A program made the position numbers and the translations under genes. From assembly GCA_046350255.1 (NCBI GenBank), contig JAXMAV010000006.1:393103-457102 (forward strand): a DNA stretch of 64,000 nucleotides. The letters run 5' to 3'. Positions within the stretch are counted from its first letter, which is position 1, and each line of letters opens with the position of its first letter. The stretch is from CALDUY01 sp046350255. GTDB lineage: Bacteria > Planctomycetota > Planctomycetia > Gemmatales > Gemmataceae. Positions 9,099 through 17,599 of the stretch are shown here, one piece after another. A model generated the notes under the pieces. It had not been told where the DNA came from, did not search any database, and saw only the letters and a list, made by a program, of their open reading frames with translations.

Positions 9099-9108
9099 CA
9101 GTATACTG
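9099..9108. promoter_or_regulatory. Palindromic -10-like box in a divergent intergenic region
   Basis: The 10-base palindrome CAGTATACTG contains TATACT on both strands and sits between divergent genes, 33 bases from the plus ATG and 39 from the minus ATG. No convincing -35 hexamer is visible on either side. It could serve as a shared -10 element or an operator. Confidence 0.35.
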
Positions 9109-9140
9109 ACTCTCTTGCCGCCTGCCTCGGAGATGCCGCC

Positions 9141-11282
9141 ATGTCTCGTGCCATCCTGCCCCTCCTCTTCCTTCCCGTCCTCGTACACGCGGCGGCTCCA
9201 CCCGTGCCTTCCCCCACCCGGCACGGGGACCAGCTGCGCGATGCCTACTTCCGCCGACAGGCCGAACAACTCGGCCGCGATGCCCTGGCCGAGGTAAAGA
9301 CCCGGGCCGACTGGGAACGCCTGGCTCCGCAGATGCGCCGCCAGTTTCTCGAGATGATGGGCCTGTGGCCCTTACCCGCGCGGACCGATCTGAAGGCCAC
9401 CATCGTGGGTACCATCGATCGTCCCTTGTTCACGATCGAAAAACTCCACTATCAGTCCCTGCCCGGACTCTACGTCACCGCCCATCTCTATGTCCCGAAG
9501 AAACGCACCGGCCCCTGCCCCGCCGTGCTCTACGTCTGTGGGCACGGTCCGATGGTGATCGACGGAGTTGCCTACGGCAACAAGGTCACCTATCAGCATC
9601 ACCCGGCCTGGTTCGCGGAGAACGGCTACGTCTGCCTGATCGTCGATACCCTGCAACTCGGCGAGCTGGCCGGGTTGCACCACGGCACCGCGCGGCTGGA
9701 CATGTGGTGGTGGGTTTCGCTTGGCTACACCCCCGCCGGCGTCGAGCTGTGGAACGCCCTGCGTGGCATCGACTACCTGGTTTCTCGCAAGGAAGTCGAC
9801 CCCAAACGGCTGGGTGTAACCGGCCGGTCCGGCGGCGGAGCGACCTCCTGGTGGGTCGGCGCAGCCGACGAGCGCGTCCAGTGCATCATCCCCGTGGCGG
9901 GCATCGCCGACCTGCTGGCCCATGTCTCCGAAGGCTACCCCGGCCGGCTGGCGGATGGTGTCGTCGCCGGACACTGCGACTGCATGTACCTCGTGAACAC
10001 CTACCGCTGGGATTACACCCAGGTGATGGCCCTCTGTGCGCCGCGTGCCCTCCTCCTGGGGAACAGCGACCAGGATCTCATCTTCCCCATCCCCGGCTAC
10101 CGGCGCATGGCCGACCGCATCAAACGCCTCTACGACCTTCTCGGCGCCAGCGACCGCTTTGCTCTGCTGGAAACCCGGGGCCCCCACAAGGACACGCCGG
10201 AACTCCGCGCGGGCGCCTTTCGCTGGATGAACCGCTGGCTCAAGGCTGATCTCACCCCGCCCGTCGACCCCGACCGCCAGAAGATCGACCCGCGCGCCCT
10301 CAAGGTCTTCGACCGACCTCCCCAGGATGCCATCAACGACATCATTCACGAACGCTTCCGCACCCCCGCCCGCCTCGAGCTGCCCTCGACTCCCGGCGTG
10401 GCCCGGGCCTGGTGGGAAGGCAAGCGCTGCGAACTGCTCGACGGGTTACGCCAGCGCGTCTTCCGGGGCTGGCCCACTTCTGCGCCACCGCTCGATGCCC
10501 AGTCGGCCGGCGAGGTCACGCTGGATGGCGTCCGGGTGCGCGCTGTGCGCTTCCTGAGCGAAGAAGGAGTACCGCTGCGCCTCTGGCTGGTGCAGGCCGC
10601 GGATGCCCCCCCGCCGCGCGAGATACTCGCCGACGTGGTGGATGAGGCCGGCTGGAACACCTGGCTGGCCGACCTGGGCCCCACACTGAGCGATCTGTTG
10701 CACGAGGGCGGCAATCCCGCTCCGCGCCCCTACCCTGCCTGGAATACCGCGCGTTTCCGCCAGCTGCGAGAAACCCTCAAGCGCCAGGGATGGGCCATGG
10801 CCATCGTCGCGCCGCGGGGCGTGGGGCCGACCCGCTGGTCCGAACGTCATCGTCTGGATGGTAAACCCGAAGGTCACCAGATTCGCCGGCGGTTCTACCT
10901 GCTGGGGCAAACCCTGGAAGGCCAGCAGATCTGGGACGTGCGCCGAGCCGTCCAGGCCATGCGCAGCGTGACCGACCTGCGCGAGGTGTCGCTCACACTC
11001 CAGGGCAAGGGGACGATGGCGGTGGTCGCCCTGTATGCTCTGCTCTTCGAGCCCAGCGTGCAGGGCGTGGAGATGTGGCATCCCCCGGCCACGCATCGCC
11101 AGGGGCCCCCACTAATGAACGTGCTGACCATCCTCGACCTACCCCAGGCCGTGGGGCTGGCCTTGCCGCGTTCGGTGCGCCTGCACGTCCAGCCCGATGC
11201 CCAGGCCGGCTGGACCTGGGCCATGCAGCTGGCGCGACTGCTGGACGAGAAGCGCCTTCAGCTGCGTTTGTCCGCCGAGTGA
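9141..11282 (+). CDS. Exported alpha/beta-hydrolase, acetyl-esterase-like
   Basis: 713 residues from ATG 9141, the first start that exposes a signal peptide (MSRAILPLLFLPVLVHAAA). Residues 20-370 form an alpha/beta-hydrolase resembling acetyl xylan esterases: PCPAVLYVCGHGPMVIDG, nucleophile elbow GVTGRSGGGATSWWV, acid region LLLGNSDQDLIFPIPGYRRM and a likely catalytic His in LETRGPHKDTPE. The second half looks like a degenerate repeat of the same fold (IVAPRGVGPTRW; SLTLQGKGTMAVVALYALLFE) without an obvious triad. Such exported esterases are abundant in planctomycetes and act on decorated polysaccharides; the substrate cannot be read here. The 3' end overlaps the convergent CbiO-like gene by 25 bases. 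Confidence 0.85.
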   Translation: MSRAILPLLFLPVLVHAAAPPVPSPTRHGDQLRDAYFRRQAEQLGRDALAEVKTRADWERLAPQMRRQFLEMMGLWPLPARTDLKATIVGTIDRPLFTIEKLHYQSLPGLYVTAHLYVPKKRTGPCPAVLYVCGHGPMVIDGVAYGNKVTYQHHPAWFAENGYVCLIVDTLQLGELAGLHHGTARLDMWWWVSLGYTPAGVELWNALRGIDYLVSRKEVDPKRLGVTGRSGGGATSWWVGAADERVQCIIPVAGIADLLAHVSEGYPGRLADGVVAGHCDCMYLVNTYRWDYTQVMALCAPRALLLGNSDQDLIFPIPGYRRMADRIKRLYDLLGASDRFALLETRGPHKDTPELRAGAFRWMNRWLKADLTPPVDPDRQKIDPRALKVFDRPPQDAINDIIHERFRTPARLELPSTPGVARAWWEGKRCELLDGLRQRVFRGWPTSAPPLDAQSAGEVTLDGVRVRAVRFLSEEGVPLRLWLVQAADAPPPREILADVVDEAGWNTWLADLGPTLSDLLHEGGNPAPRPYPAWNTARFRQLRETLKRQGWAMAIVAPRGVGPTRWSERHRLDGKPEGHQIRRRFYLLGQTLEGQQIWDVRRAVQAMRSVTDLREVSLTLQGKGTMAVVALYALLFEPSVQGVEMWHPPATHRQGPPLMNVLTILDLPQAVGLALPRSVRLHVQPDAQAGWTWAMQLARLLDEKRLQLRLSAE

Positions 11283-12073
11283 GCGCCCCCGCGCAGACTC
11301 CAGGGCACCTCGAGCCCGTGGGCGTCCATGAGAGCCGCATCTGCCAGGATCTGCCGTACATCGCCGTCGGCCACCAGCCGTCCACCATCGAGGACCAGCA
11401 CGCGCTGGCAGGTGGCCAGGATCAGTTCCAGATCGTGCGAGGCAAGCACCCGGGTGGTGGCCAACTGTTCAAGCAGGTGGATCAACTCCCGCCGACCACG
11501 CGGATCGAGAAACATCGAAGGCTCATCAAGCAGGAGCAACTCCGGACGCATGGCCAGGACGCCAGCCAGCGCTACTCGACGTTTCTCGCCGCCCGAGAGA
11601 TGAAACGGCACCCGGGCCTCCTGGCCAGCCATGCCGACACGCTCCAGCGCTTCGTGAACGCGACCGCGCACCTCCTGGGGGGGCAGACCGAGGTTCAGCG
11701 GTCCGAACGCCACATCGTCCAACACGGTCGAGTTGAACAGCTGATCGTCGCTGTTCTGAAAGACGATGCCGACCCGGGAAGGCAGCTGGCGCCGCTGCCG
11801 GGGTAGGTCGAGCCCGGCCACACGGATCGCGCCGGCGGAAGGGGCCAGCACGCCCGTCAGACAGAGAAAGAACGTCGTCTTACCCGCCCCATTGGGCCCA
11901 ACCAGGCCCACCTGCTCCCCCGGATGGACCTGCACCGTCAACCGGTCGAGTGCCGGCCGGCCTTCCGGATAGTGGAACGAGAGATCGCGAATGTCGATGA
12001 TTGGATCGGGCAAGGAAGGCACCGGAGTAGACGCTTCAGGATTCGATGCCGGTGTCTTACGGTTGAAGGCCAC
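11258..12073 (-). CDS. Energy-coupling factor ABC transporter ATPase (CbiO/EcfA-like)
   Basis: About 271 residues if translation starts at GTG 12073; an ATG at 12175 would overlap the permease gene by 74 bases, and no ribosome site is clear for either, so the start is uncertain. ABC motifs: Walker A GLVGPNGAGKTT, Q-loop GIVFQNSDDQLFNSTVLDDVAFGP (the SDDQ form typical of CbiO/EcfA), signature LSGGEKRRVALAGVLA, Walker B PELLLLDEPSMFLDP and switch ASHDLELIL. It powers a vitamin or metal (cobalt/nickel-type) ECF transporter with the adjacent membrane subunit. A single ATPase suggests a homodimer. No substrate-binding S component or CbiM is seen in the window. Confidence 0.9.
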   Translation of the reverse strand: MAFNRKTPASNPEASTPVPSLPDPIIDIRDLSFHYPEGRPALDRLTVQVHPGEQVGLVGPNGAGKTTFFLCLTGVLAPSAGAIRVAGLDLPRQRRQLPSRVGIVFQNSDDQLFNSTVLDDVAFGPLNLGLPPQEVRGRVHEALERVGMAGQEARVPFHLSGGEKRRVALAGVLAMRPELLLLDEPSMFLDPRGRRELIHLLEQLATTRVLASHDLELILATCQRVLVLDGGRLVADGDVRQILADAALMDAHGLEVPWSLRGGAHSADKRS

Positions 12074-12101
12074 CCCGGAGGAGAGGAGACTGAGGAAATG
12101 C

Positions 12102-12824
12102 TCAGCCAGGCAGCCACAGCTCCAGCGCGAGAATGCCGGCCAGCACCAGCACAACAGCCAGCAAGGCCAGCACATCCGCCGAGTGAGTGCTGAAACTTGA
12201 CAACGTGCGGAAGGTGCCGTCGAACCCTCGGCAGCGCATGGCAGACTCGACCCGCTCGGCTCGCTCGTAGCTTCGGACCAGGAGCGTCCCCGAGGCCGCC
12301 GCCACCGTGCGGTAGGAATGCAGGTTGGGCCGATTGCGAAACGCTCGGACGCGCAGAGCCACCCGCAACCGGGCGAGTTCGTCGGCCAGCAGGAAGATGT
12401 AGCGGTAGGTGAGCAGCAGCAAGTGTACCAGTAACCCCGGGACCCAGAGCGCCTGTGCGGCCCGGAAGGTGGTTTCCAGCCGCCCGGTGACCAGAAGCGT
12501 GGTGGACAGCGTGAACAGCGCCAGCACCTTGAGGGTCATCACACCAGCAAAGCCCCATGCATCGCGCGAGAGAAACGGCAGCGGTACGATGAACAGCGCC
12601 AGAAGCCCGGCCACGACCGCCAGGCGATGTACAAACCAGCGCCAGTCCATGCTAGCCAGCGCCGCCAGCAGCAGTGCCAGCCCCAGACAGGCCAGCGCCG
12701 AGGGCCAGCGCCGCACCGAGGCCGTCAACCCCAGCGTCAGCACCAGGCACGCCAGGCGCCAGCGCGGATCCAGCCGGGCCAGTGGAGAATCGATCAGGGG
12801 TGGAACGGAGAAGCGGAAGAACAA
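12102..12824 (-). CDS. ECF transporter membrane subunit (CbiQ/EcfT-like)
   Basis: 240 residues from TTG 12824. The family's usual N-terminus is recognisable (DSPLARLDPRWRLACLVLTLG), followed by several hydrophobic helices and the two coupling motifs that touch the ATPases: LRVALRVRAFRN and ERVESAMRCRGFDG, both of the Ala-Arg-Gly type that defines EcfT. The frame stays open for about 47 more codons upstream without an ATG, GTG or TTG, so the TTG is the likeliest start by elimination and by alignment to the family. It is translated just ahead of the ATPase gene. Confidence 0.88.
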   Translation of the reverse strand: MFFRFSVPPLIDSPLARLDPRWRLACLVLTLGLTASVRRWPSALACLGLALLLAALASMDWRWFVHRLAVVAGLLALFIVPLPFLSRDAWGFAGVMTLKVLALFTLSTTLLVTGRLETTFRAAQALWVPGLLVHLLLLTYRYIFLLADELARLRVALRVRAFRNRPNLHSYRTVAAASGTLLVRSYERAERVESAMRCRGFDGTFRTLSSFSTHSADVLALLAVVLVLAGILALELWLPG

Positions 12825-13299
12825 GGCTGGTGTAGAAAAGAATGGGGTGAGGAATCCGAGTCTGACCTCATTGAAGGCCCGAAGGCCAAGGTCGGCAAGA
12901 GAGGCAGAAACAGAGAGTGAAACCCGATTCAGTTCCTCGGACAGCGAGCAGCATCTCCTTCATTGCCCCGCTCAAACAGATCCCCCACACCAGGGAGAAC
13001 AGCGGAAGTGCCACCTGATGGTCCGGTCACCCTCTCTCTGTGGGCCCCCAGACCACCCAGATACCGGCATCCACACCCAATCCGAGATTCGGACCATTTT
13101 TTTTGGGAACTTTGGAGCGGGATCTCGCGTCGAAGCACCAAGGCTCATCCTGCGCTCGCTGAGCCCCTCGCCGACCGGTTCAGTTTCGCCAGCAGTTCGT
13201 TGACGGGACGGTCCGGAAATGCCAGAATGCATGCACAGCATCCAGCGGTGGCTCCCGCAACTTCGCCGGGAGTCGATGGTTAACGAAGGGGATTAACCG
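12825..13299. other. 475-base divergent intergenic region
   Basis: Lies between cbiQ-like (minus) and the DUF1549 gene (plus). I see no coding sequence. It holds a short TCCGA/TCGGA hairpin at 13081-13093 followed by eight T residues (13097-13104) on the plus strand. It also holds the unexplained 47-codon open extension of cbiQ. I looked for a cobalamin-riboswitch B12 box ahead of cbiQ and did not find one. Confidence 0.6.
13081..13104 (+). terminator. Possible small terminator or attenuator ahead of the DUF1549 gene
   Basis: A 5-bp stem with a 3-base loop (TCCGA-gat-TCGGA) is followed by CCA and a run of eight T. The stem is short. No annotated plus-strand gene ends here, so it would mark the end of a short leader or small RNA if it is real. 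Confidence 0.3.
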
Positions 13300-15081
13300 A
13301 TGCCTCACGCCTCCCTGCGCACCCGGACGTTGATTCTGGGTGGGCTTCTCATCGCAGGCTTGTTCGGCGCGTTGCGGCTCGCCGACGCACAGCCGCCAGC
13401 CAAGGAGAATCCTCCCCCGGGTGCCGCCGGGTTGACCCCCGCCAGTGGCGAGGGAAAAATCGTGAAGCTGAAGATGACCATCACGTCCGAAGGTTCGGAC
13501 GTCCAGGAAATGTCGAAGGTCATCAACGATAAGGTCGAGGCAAGCTGGAAGGCCAACAAGATCACCCCGTCCCACTACGTGGACGATTACGAGTTCATCC
13601 GCCGGGCCTCGCTGGACATCATCGGCCGTATCGCCCGGCCCGATGAGATCAAAAAGTACATGTCCGACCCGGAAGAGAAGCGCCGGTCGATGCTGATCGA
13701 CCGCCTGCTCAAGCACGAGGATTATGCTCGTCACTGGGCCAACCTCTGGAGTAACTGGCTGCTGACCCGAGCCGTCCCCTTCGGCCGTGGGAAGTACCAC
13801 GATCAGACGACGGTCTGGCTGGAAGACCAGTTCGCCCAGAACAAGCCCTATCACGAGATGGTCACCAAGCTGCTGACTGCTTCGGGGAAGAACTCGGACA
13901 ACGGTGCGGTAAACTTCCTCCTCGCTCACGTCGGCGACCCCATCCCGGCTTCCAAGCAGCGGGAAGAAGGCCAGTTCGAGATGGTGCCGCTCACCTCGCG
14001 CATCACCCGGGTGTTCCTGGGCACTCAGGTGCAGTGTGCCCAGTGCCATGCTCATCCCTTCTTCGCCAGCCTGAAGCAGGAATCGTTCTGGGGCGTGAAT
14101 GCCTTTCTGCGCCAGATTCGTCGGGATGGCACCCCGCCGAACCCTGAAAACAACCGCGCCATGGGCATGCCCGACCTGACGCTCCGCGATGACGAATCGG
14201 TCAACTCCGATGCCAACGTGTTCTTCGAGATGCGTAACGGCAAGGTGCGCATGTGGCATGCCGAGTTCCTGCCGCCGCCGGGTAAGGAGCGCGGCACCCG
14301 CCTCGATCCCAAGAAAAAGGGCGTTGAGCGCCGCGAAGAGATGGCTCGCCATCTTGTCGAGCACGAAATGTTCACCAAGGCCATCGTCAATCGGATGTGG
14401 GGTCTGTTCTACGGCCGCGGCTTCGTCAACCCCATTGACGACTTCAACGACAACAACCAGCCGTCCAACCCCGAGTTGCTCAACGAGCTGGCCGATCGCT
14501 TCAAGCACTACAACTACGATCTCAAGAAGCTCATTCGTTGGATGACCCACGCGAACGCCTACCACCTGAGCTACGTGGCCAACAAGACCAACGACAAGGG
14601 CGAGCACGAAGGCCAGTTTAGCCGCATGGTGATGAAGTCCCTCTCGCCAGAGCAGCTGTTCGAGTCCCTCATGACCGCCACCCAGGCCGACCGTGCTACC
14701 ACCCCGGCCGAGAAGAAGCGGATGCGCGATGAATGGCTCAGCCAGCTGATCACCAACTTCGGCGACGACGAGGGCAACGAGGTGACCTTCAACGGCACTA
14801 TCGTCCAGGCCTTGTTGATGATGAACGGCAAGAACATCAACGACGCAATCGGCTCGCAGAAGGGCACCGTGCCGTCGGTGATGACCGCGAAGGCCCAGCC
14901 CAATGCCGTCATCCGCGACCTCTACCTGGCCGCTTTGAACCGTCCGCCCAAGAAAGCCGAGATGGCCAACATCATGAAGAAGGTCGCACTCCGGGCCGGC
15001 TTCCGCGATTCGTCCAAGGCCCAGTATGAAGACCTCTTCTGGGCGCTGCTCAACAGCAACGAGTTCATCATCAATCACTAA
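13300..15081 (+). CDS. DUF1549/DUF1553 exported protein
   Basis: 593 residues with an N-terminal signal or anchor segment (LILGGLLIAGLFGALRLADA). A DUF1549 region follows (DDYEFIRRASLDIIGRI; HWANLWSNWLL) and contains a CxxCH motif, VQCAQCHAHPFF, of the kind that could bind haem. The DUF1553 region follows (FTKAIVNRMWGLFYGRGFVNPIDDF; LLNELADRFKHYNYDLKKLIRWM; EQLFESLMTAT) and ends with the characteristic LLNSNEFIINH. These proteins are almost confined to planctomycetes and relatives and usually travel with a DUF1501 gene; here no DUF1501 gene is adjacent. Their biochemical role is not established. Ribosome site GAAGGGG precedes ATG 13300. Confidence 0.93.
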   Translation: MPHASLRTRTLILGGLLIAGLFGALRLADAQPPAKENPPPGAAGLTPASGEGKIVKLKMTITSEGSDVQEMSKVINDKVEASWKANKITPSHYVDDYEFIRRASLDIIGRIARPDEIKKYMSDPEEKRRSMLIDRLLKHEDYARHWANLWSNWLLTRAVPFGRGKYHDQTTVWLEDQFAQNKPYHEMVTKLLTASGKNSDNGAVNFLLAHVGDPIPASKQREEGQFEMVPLTSRITRVFLGTQVQCAQCHAHPFFASLKQESFWGVNAFLRQIRRDGTPPNPENNRAMGMPDLTLRDDESVNSDANVFFEMRNGKVRMWHAEFLPPPGKERGTRLDPKKKGVERREEMARHLVEHEMFTKAIVNRMWGLFYGRGFVNPIDDFNDNNQPSNPELLNELADRFKHYNYDLKKLIRWMTHANAYHLSYVANKTNDKGEHEGQFSRMVMKSLSPEQLFESLMTATQADRATTPAEKKRMRDEWLSQLITNFGDDEGNEVTFNGTIVQALLMMNGKNINDAIGSQKGTVPSVMTAKAQPNAVIRDLYLAALNRPPKKAEMANIMKKVALRAGFRDSSKAQYEDLFWALLNSNEFIINH

Positions 15082-15104
15082 CCGATTGATGGTGGAAAAG
15101 CGAA

Positions 15105-15139
15105 GGGGCCGCGGCGCACTACTCGTTCGCCGCGGCCCC
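15105..15139. terminator. Bidirectional terminator
   Basis: A perfect 12-bp GC-rich inverted repeat (15105-15116 with 15128-15139) around an 11-base loop lies between two convergent genes. T-containing tracts follow on both sides (GTTACTTT on plus; TTCGCTTTTCC on minus). Confidence 0.78.
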
Positions 15140-15159
15140 GTTACTTTGGGTGGGCCTCG

Positions 15160-16365
15160 TCAGGGATCGGGGACCAGGTGAACGGCACTCATGAAGTTAT
15201 TTCGCAGGTCGCCTCGCCAGAAGGAGTAGCCCGTCAGCGTGACCGTGCGATTGACGTGCGACTCGAAATCCACTCCCCGTGCCGGCGTCGCGTAGAGAAT
15301 CGGCCGGAGCGTGATCGGGTCGTCCAGAGCATAGGTCTGCTGGCCCTCGATGGTCCTGCCCGAGCGGCGCAAGATGCCTCGAAAACTCAGCCAGCTAGTC
15401 TGCCCGTTGCGCGTGGCATACCCGCGAGGCGGATTGGCAGAAGCACTCGTGGGAACGACCGGCATCCGCGTGGCTGGCGCGCTGGTGGTGGGGCCGCCGA
15501 TTTGCAGCGGGCTGGTCGAGGCCGGTGTGGCCACGGGATACGTCGGCGAGCCGACTGCCGGTCCGACCGAAGCACCGTAGTTCTGCGCACCAGTCTGCAG
15601 GAAGTTCGCCCGCTGCAGGGCCACCGCCGACATGTTTGGATTGGAGCGTGCCGTCTCGGCTCCGACCAGGGCGTAGAGGCGGACCGCCTCGGCGTACTGG
15701 CCATTGCGTTCGGCCTGCTGGGCGCGGGCCCAGAGCTGGTCGGCGGTCGAGGCCTCATTCCCCACAGGGGCCGCGGCAGCCGGACTGGTCGGCGTGAATG
15801 TCGAACCCGAGGCAGGGACAGTCGCTGAGGCCGTCCGGATCACACTGTCGGTCGAGGTGGCACTGCGTTCAACCTGGGAGGCTCGAACGTAACGGCGTTC
15901 GCGCGCCGGCGCCTCGATCGGCATCCAGGTTCCGTCCTCGTCCGACTTCGGTTTGCCCCGGCTCACCACCTGGGCACCCGGTTCTAGCCAGCAGCCCACC
16001 ACCGTGGGACGCCGATTGAGCACCTCGCTGCCGATGTAAACCGGCACCTTCACGCCATCCAGAGTAACCACGTGAGTGGGCATCTCGGGCAGCATGTGGC
16101 GAAGGAAGCGCGTATTGATGTAGCTGAATGACCCCTCCGGCGGCTTGACGGCCAGCCAGCCTCCGGGCATGGTCTCCACCACCTCCACCGCCTGTCCGCG
16201 ACGGAGACGATTCGTGACGTAAAACTCCGGGGCATCACTGGGTCCAGAGCGGACCTCGATCTGATCGACCTGCACATATCGCAAATCGCGGGGGGCCTGG
16301 GCCAGGGCCGACCCGCCGGCGAATAGAAGCATTACCACGGCGCCCGCGACCGGGACCTGTCGCAT
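15160..16365 (-). CDS. Exported SH3-like domain protein
   Basis: 401 residues from ATG 16365, preceded by GAGGA, with a clear signal peptide (MRQVPVAGAVVMLLFAGGSALAQA). Residues 25-90 look like a bacterial SH3 module (VQVDQIEVRSGPSDAPEFYVTNRLRRGQAVEVVE; GWLAVKPPEGSFSYINTRFL). A Ser/Thr/Ala/Pro-rich middle follows. Around residue 205 a TPR-like helix pair is possible (QLWARAQQAERNGQYAEAVRLYALV). The C-terminal 90 residues form a further beta-rich domain (WLSFRGILRRSGRTIEGQQTYALDD). Bacterial SH3 domains often bind cell-wall peptides, so an envelope role is a fair guess. It converges on the DUF1549 gene and shares a terminator with it. Confidence 0.75.
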   Translation of the reverse strand: MRQVPVAGAVVMLLFAGGSALAQAPRDLRYVQVDQIEVRSGPSDAPEFYVTNRLRRGQAVEVVETMPGGWLAVKPPEGSFSYINTRFLRHMLPEMPTHVVTLDGVKVPVYIGSEVLNRRPTVVGCWLEPGAQVVSRGKPKSDEDGTWMPIEAPARERRYVRASQVERSATSTDSVIRTASATVPASGSTFTPTSPAAAAPVGNEASTADQLWARAQQAERNGQYAEAVRLYALVGAETARSNPNMSAVALQRANFLQTGAQNYGASVGPAVGSPTYPVATPASTSPLQIGGPTTSAPATRMPVVPTSASANPPRGYATRNGQTSWLSFRGILRRSGRTIEGQQTYALDDPITLRPILYATPARGVDFESHVNRTVTLTGYSFWRGDLRNNFMSAVHLVPDP

Positions 16366-16616
16366 GGGTGTCCTCCTCAGGCGCTGCCGAGAGCGGTTCA
16401 CTATCTGTCCACATCCTCTCTCGACCGGCTCACGGATCGAGGCTCACCTCGAGATGCCAGAATCTGGCGACGATCTACCGATCGGCCGACGACTCTGCGC
16501 AGGAAGGCGGTTATACCGACCAGGCTGGACACAACAAGGCCAGGTGTCGGGCTGGTCCCGGCAGAACCAGGAAGATAGGTTATCTGGGTTCCCTCGCCTC
16601 TCACCTGGAGCCACCC

Positions 16617-17303
16617 ATGGAGCAACTGACCCTCGCCGCGATCGCCAAGATGATTGATCACTCCCTCCTGCAGCCTGTATTGACTGATGCGGAACTGGAG
16701 ACTGGATGTCATCTGGCCCGCGAGTACGGCGTGGCTAGCGTGTGCATCAAGCCGTACGCCGTCAAGAAGGCCGTCGAGTGGCTGGCGGGTAGTGGTGTGG
16801 TCGTCGGCACGGTGATCGGCTTCCCCCATGGGTCGCACCTGACCAAAATCAAGGTGGCCGAGGCCGAGGCGGCCCTCGATGACGGCGCCCGGGAACTGGA
16901 CATGGTGGTGAACATCGGCAAGGTGCTGAGTGGGGACTGGGGCTTTGTGCGCGACGACATTGGAGCCGTCGTGGAGGCGGCCCACCGTCGGAAGGGGCTG
17001 GTGAAGGTGATCTTCGAGAACTGCTTCCTCAAGGACGAGCACAAGGAGCAGCTGTGCAAGATCTGCGGCGAGGTACGGGCCGACTGGGTCAAGACCTCGA
17101 CCGGCTATGGCGAGAGCGGCGCGCTGGATGACGATCTACGCTTGATGCGCCGCTGCTCGCCAGCCCATGTGCAGGTCAAGGCAGCCGGAGGCGTCCGCAC
17201 CTACGAGCGCGTGCTGGCCGTCCGCGCCATCGGAGTGACTCGCGTGGGAGCCACGGCGACGAAGGCCATCCTCGAAGATTGTCGGCAGAAACTCGGGGGA
17301 TGA
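16617..17303 (+). CDS. deoC: Deoxyribose-phosphate aldolase
   Basis: 228 residues from ATG 16617 (leader CTGGAG), a normal DeoC length. Motifs: MIDHSLLQPVLTDAELE, SVCIKPYAV, GTVIGFPHGSHLTKIKVAEAEAAL, ELDMVVNIG, the Schiff-base lysine in VKVIFENCFL/DWVKTSTGYGESGA, and VQVKAAGGVRT. The cytoplasmic enzyme cleaves 2-deoxyribose-5-phosphate to acetaldehyde and glyceraldehyde-3-phosphate in nucleoside salvage. It stands alone here, with no deoA/deoD neighbours. It is convergent with the small Cys-rich gene, 8 bases apart. Confidence 0.95.
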   Translation: MEQLTLAAIAKMIDHSLLQPVLTDAELETGCHLAREYGVASVCIKPYAVKKAVEWLAGSGVVVGTVIGFPHGSHLTKIKVAEAEAALDDGARELDMVVNIGKVLSGDWGFVRDDIGAVVEAAHRRKGLVKVIFENCFLKDEHKEQLCKICGEVRADWVKTSTGYGESGALDDDLRLMRRCSPAHVQVKAAGGVRTYERVLAVRAIGVTRVGATATKAILEDCRQKLGG

Positions 17304-17311
17304 TCCGGATC

Positions 17312-17527
17312 TCAAAACTCGACGAAACAGGGACGCTCGGCCGTCGAGCATTCCTCCAGCGACACCCCATCGCCATCCGGACCGATGCCGCGCGAGGTGC
17401 AGCCACACCAGAAATCGGTGGAGCCAGCCACGTACTCGGGATCACTCTCAAAGTCCTCGCCGTAGACCAGCATCGACTTGCAGGTGAGGAACTTGCAGCG
17501 GGGACGGTAGACGGGTAACTCGGACAT
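17312..17527 (-). CDS. Six-cysteine mini-protein of unknown function
   Basis: 71 residues starting at ATG 17527 after GGGAG. Cysteines at 11, 16, 41, 43, 60 and 67 (RPRCKFLTCK; WCGC; EEC; RPC) with no signal peptide suggest a metal- or cluster-binding module or a small zinc protein. The good ribosome site and an unbroken composition that fits the neighbours support a real gene. I do not recognise the family. It lies between the convergent deoC and the end of the molybdenum hydroxylase operon. Confidence 0.65.
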   Translation of the reverse strand: MSELPVYRPRCKFLTCKSMLVYGEDFESDPEYVAGSTDFWCGCTSRGIGPDGDGVSLEECSTAERPCFVEF

Positions 17528-17599
17528 GTAGTTTCTCCCGGAAAGAAAGGCGGGCGGAGCGCCGCTGCGCCCCGCCCGCGTGAGAGCGCCACGCAGACG

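Noticed and set aside
12825..13100. Cobalamin riboswitch ahead of cbiQ
   Set aside because: I looked for a B12 box and the conserved core on the minus strand but did not find them.
13300..15081. Cytochrome c assignment from the CxxCH motif
   Set aside because: The overall sequence matches DUF1549/DUF1553. Haem binding is only possible, so I did not name it a cytochrome.
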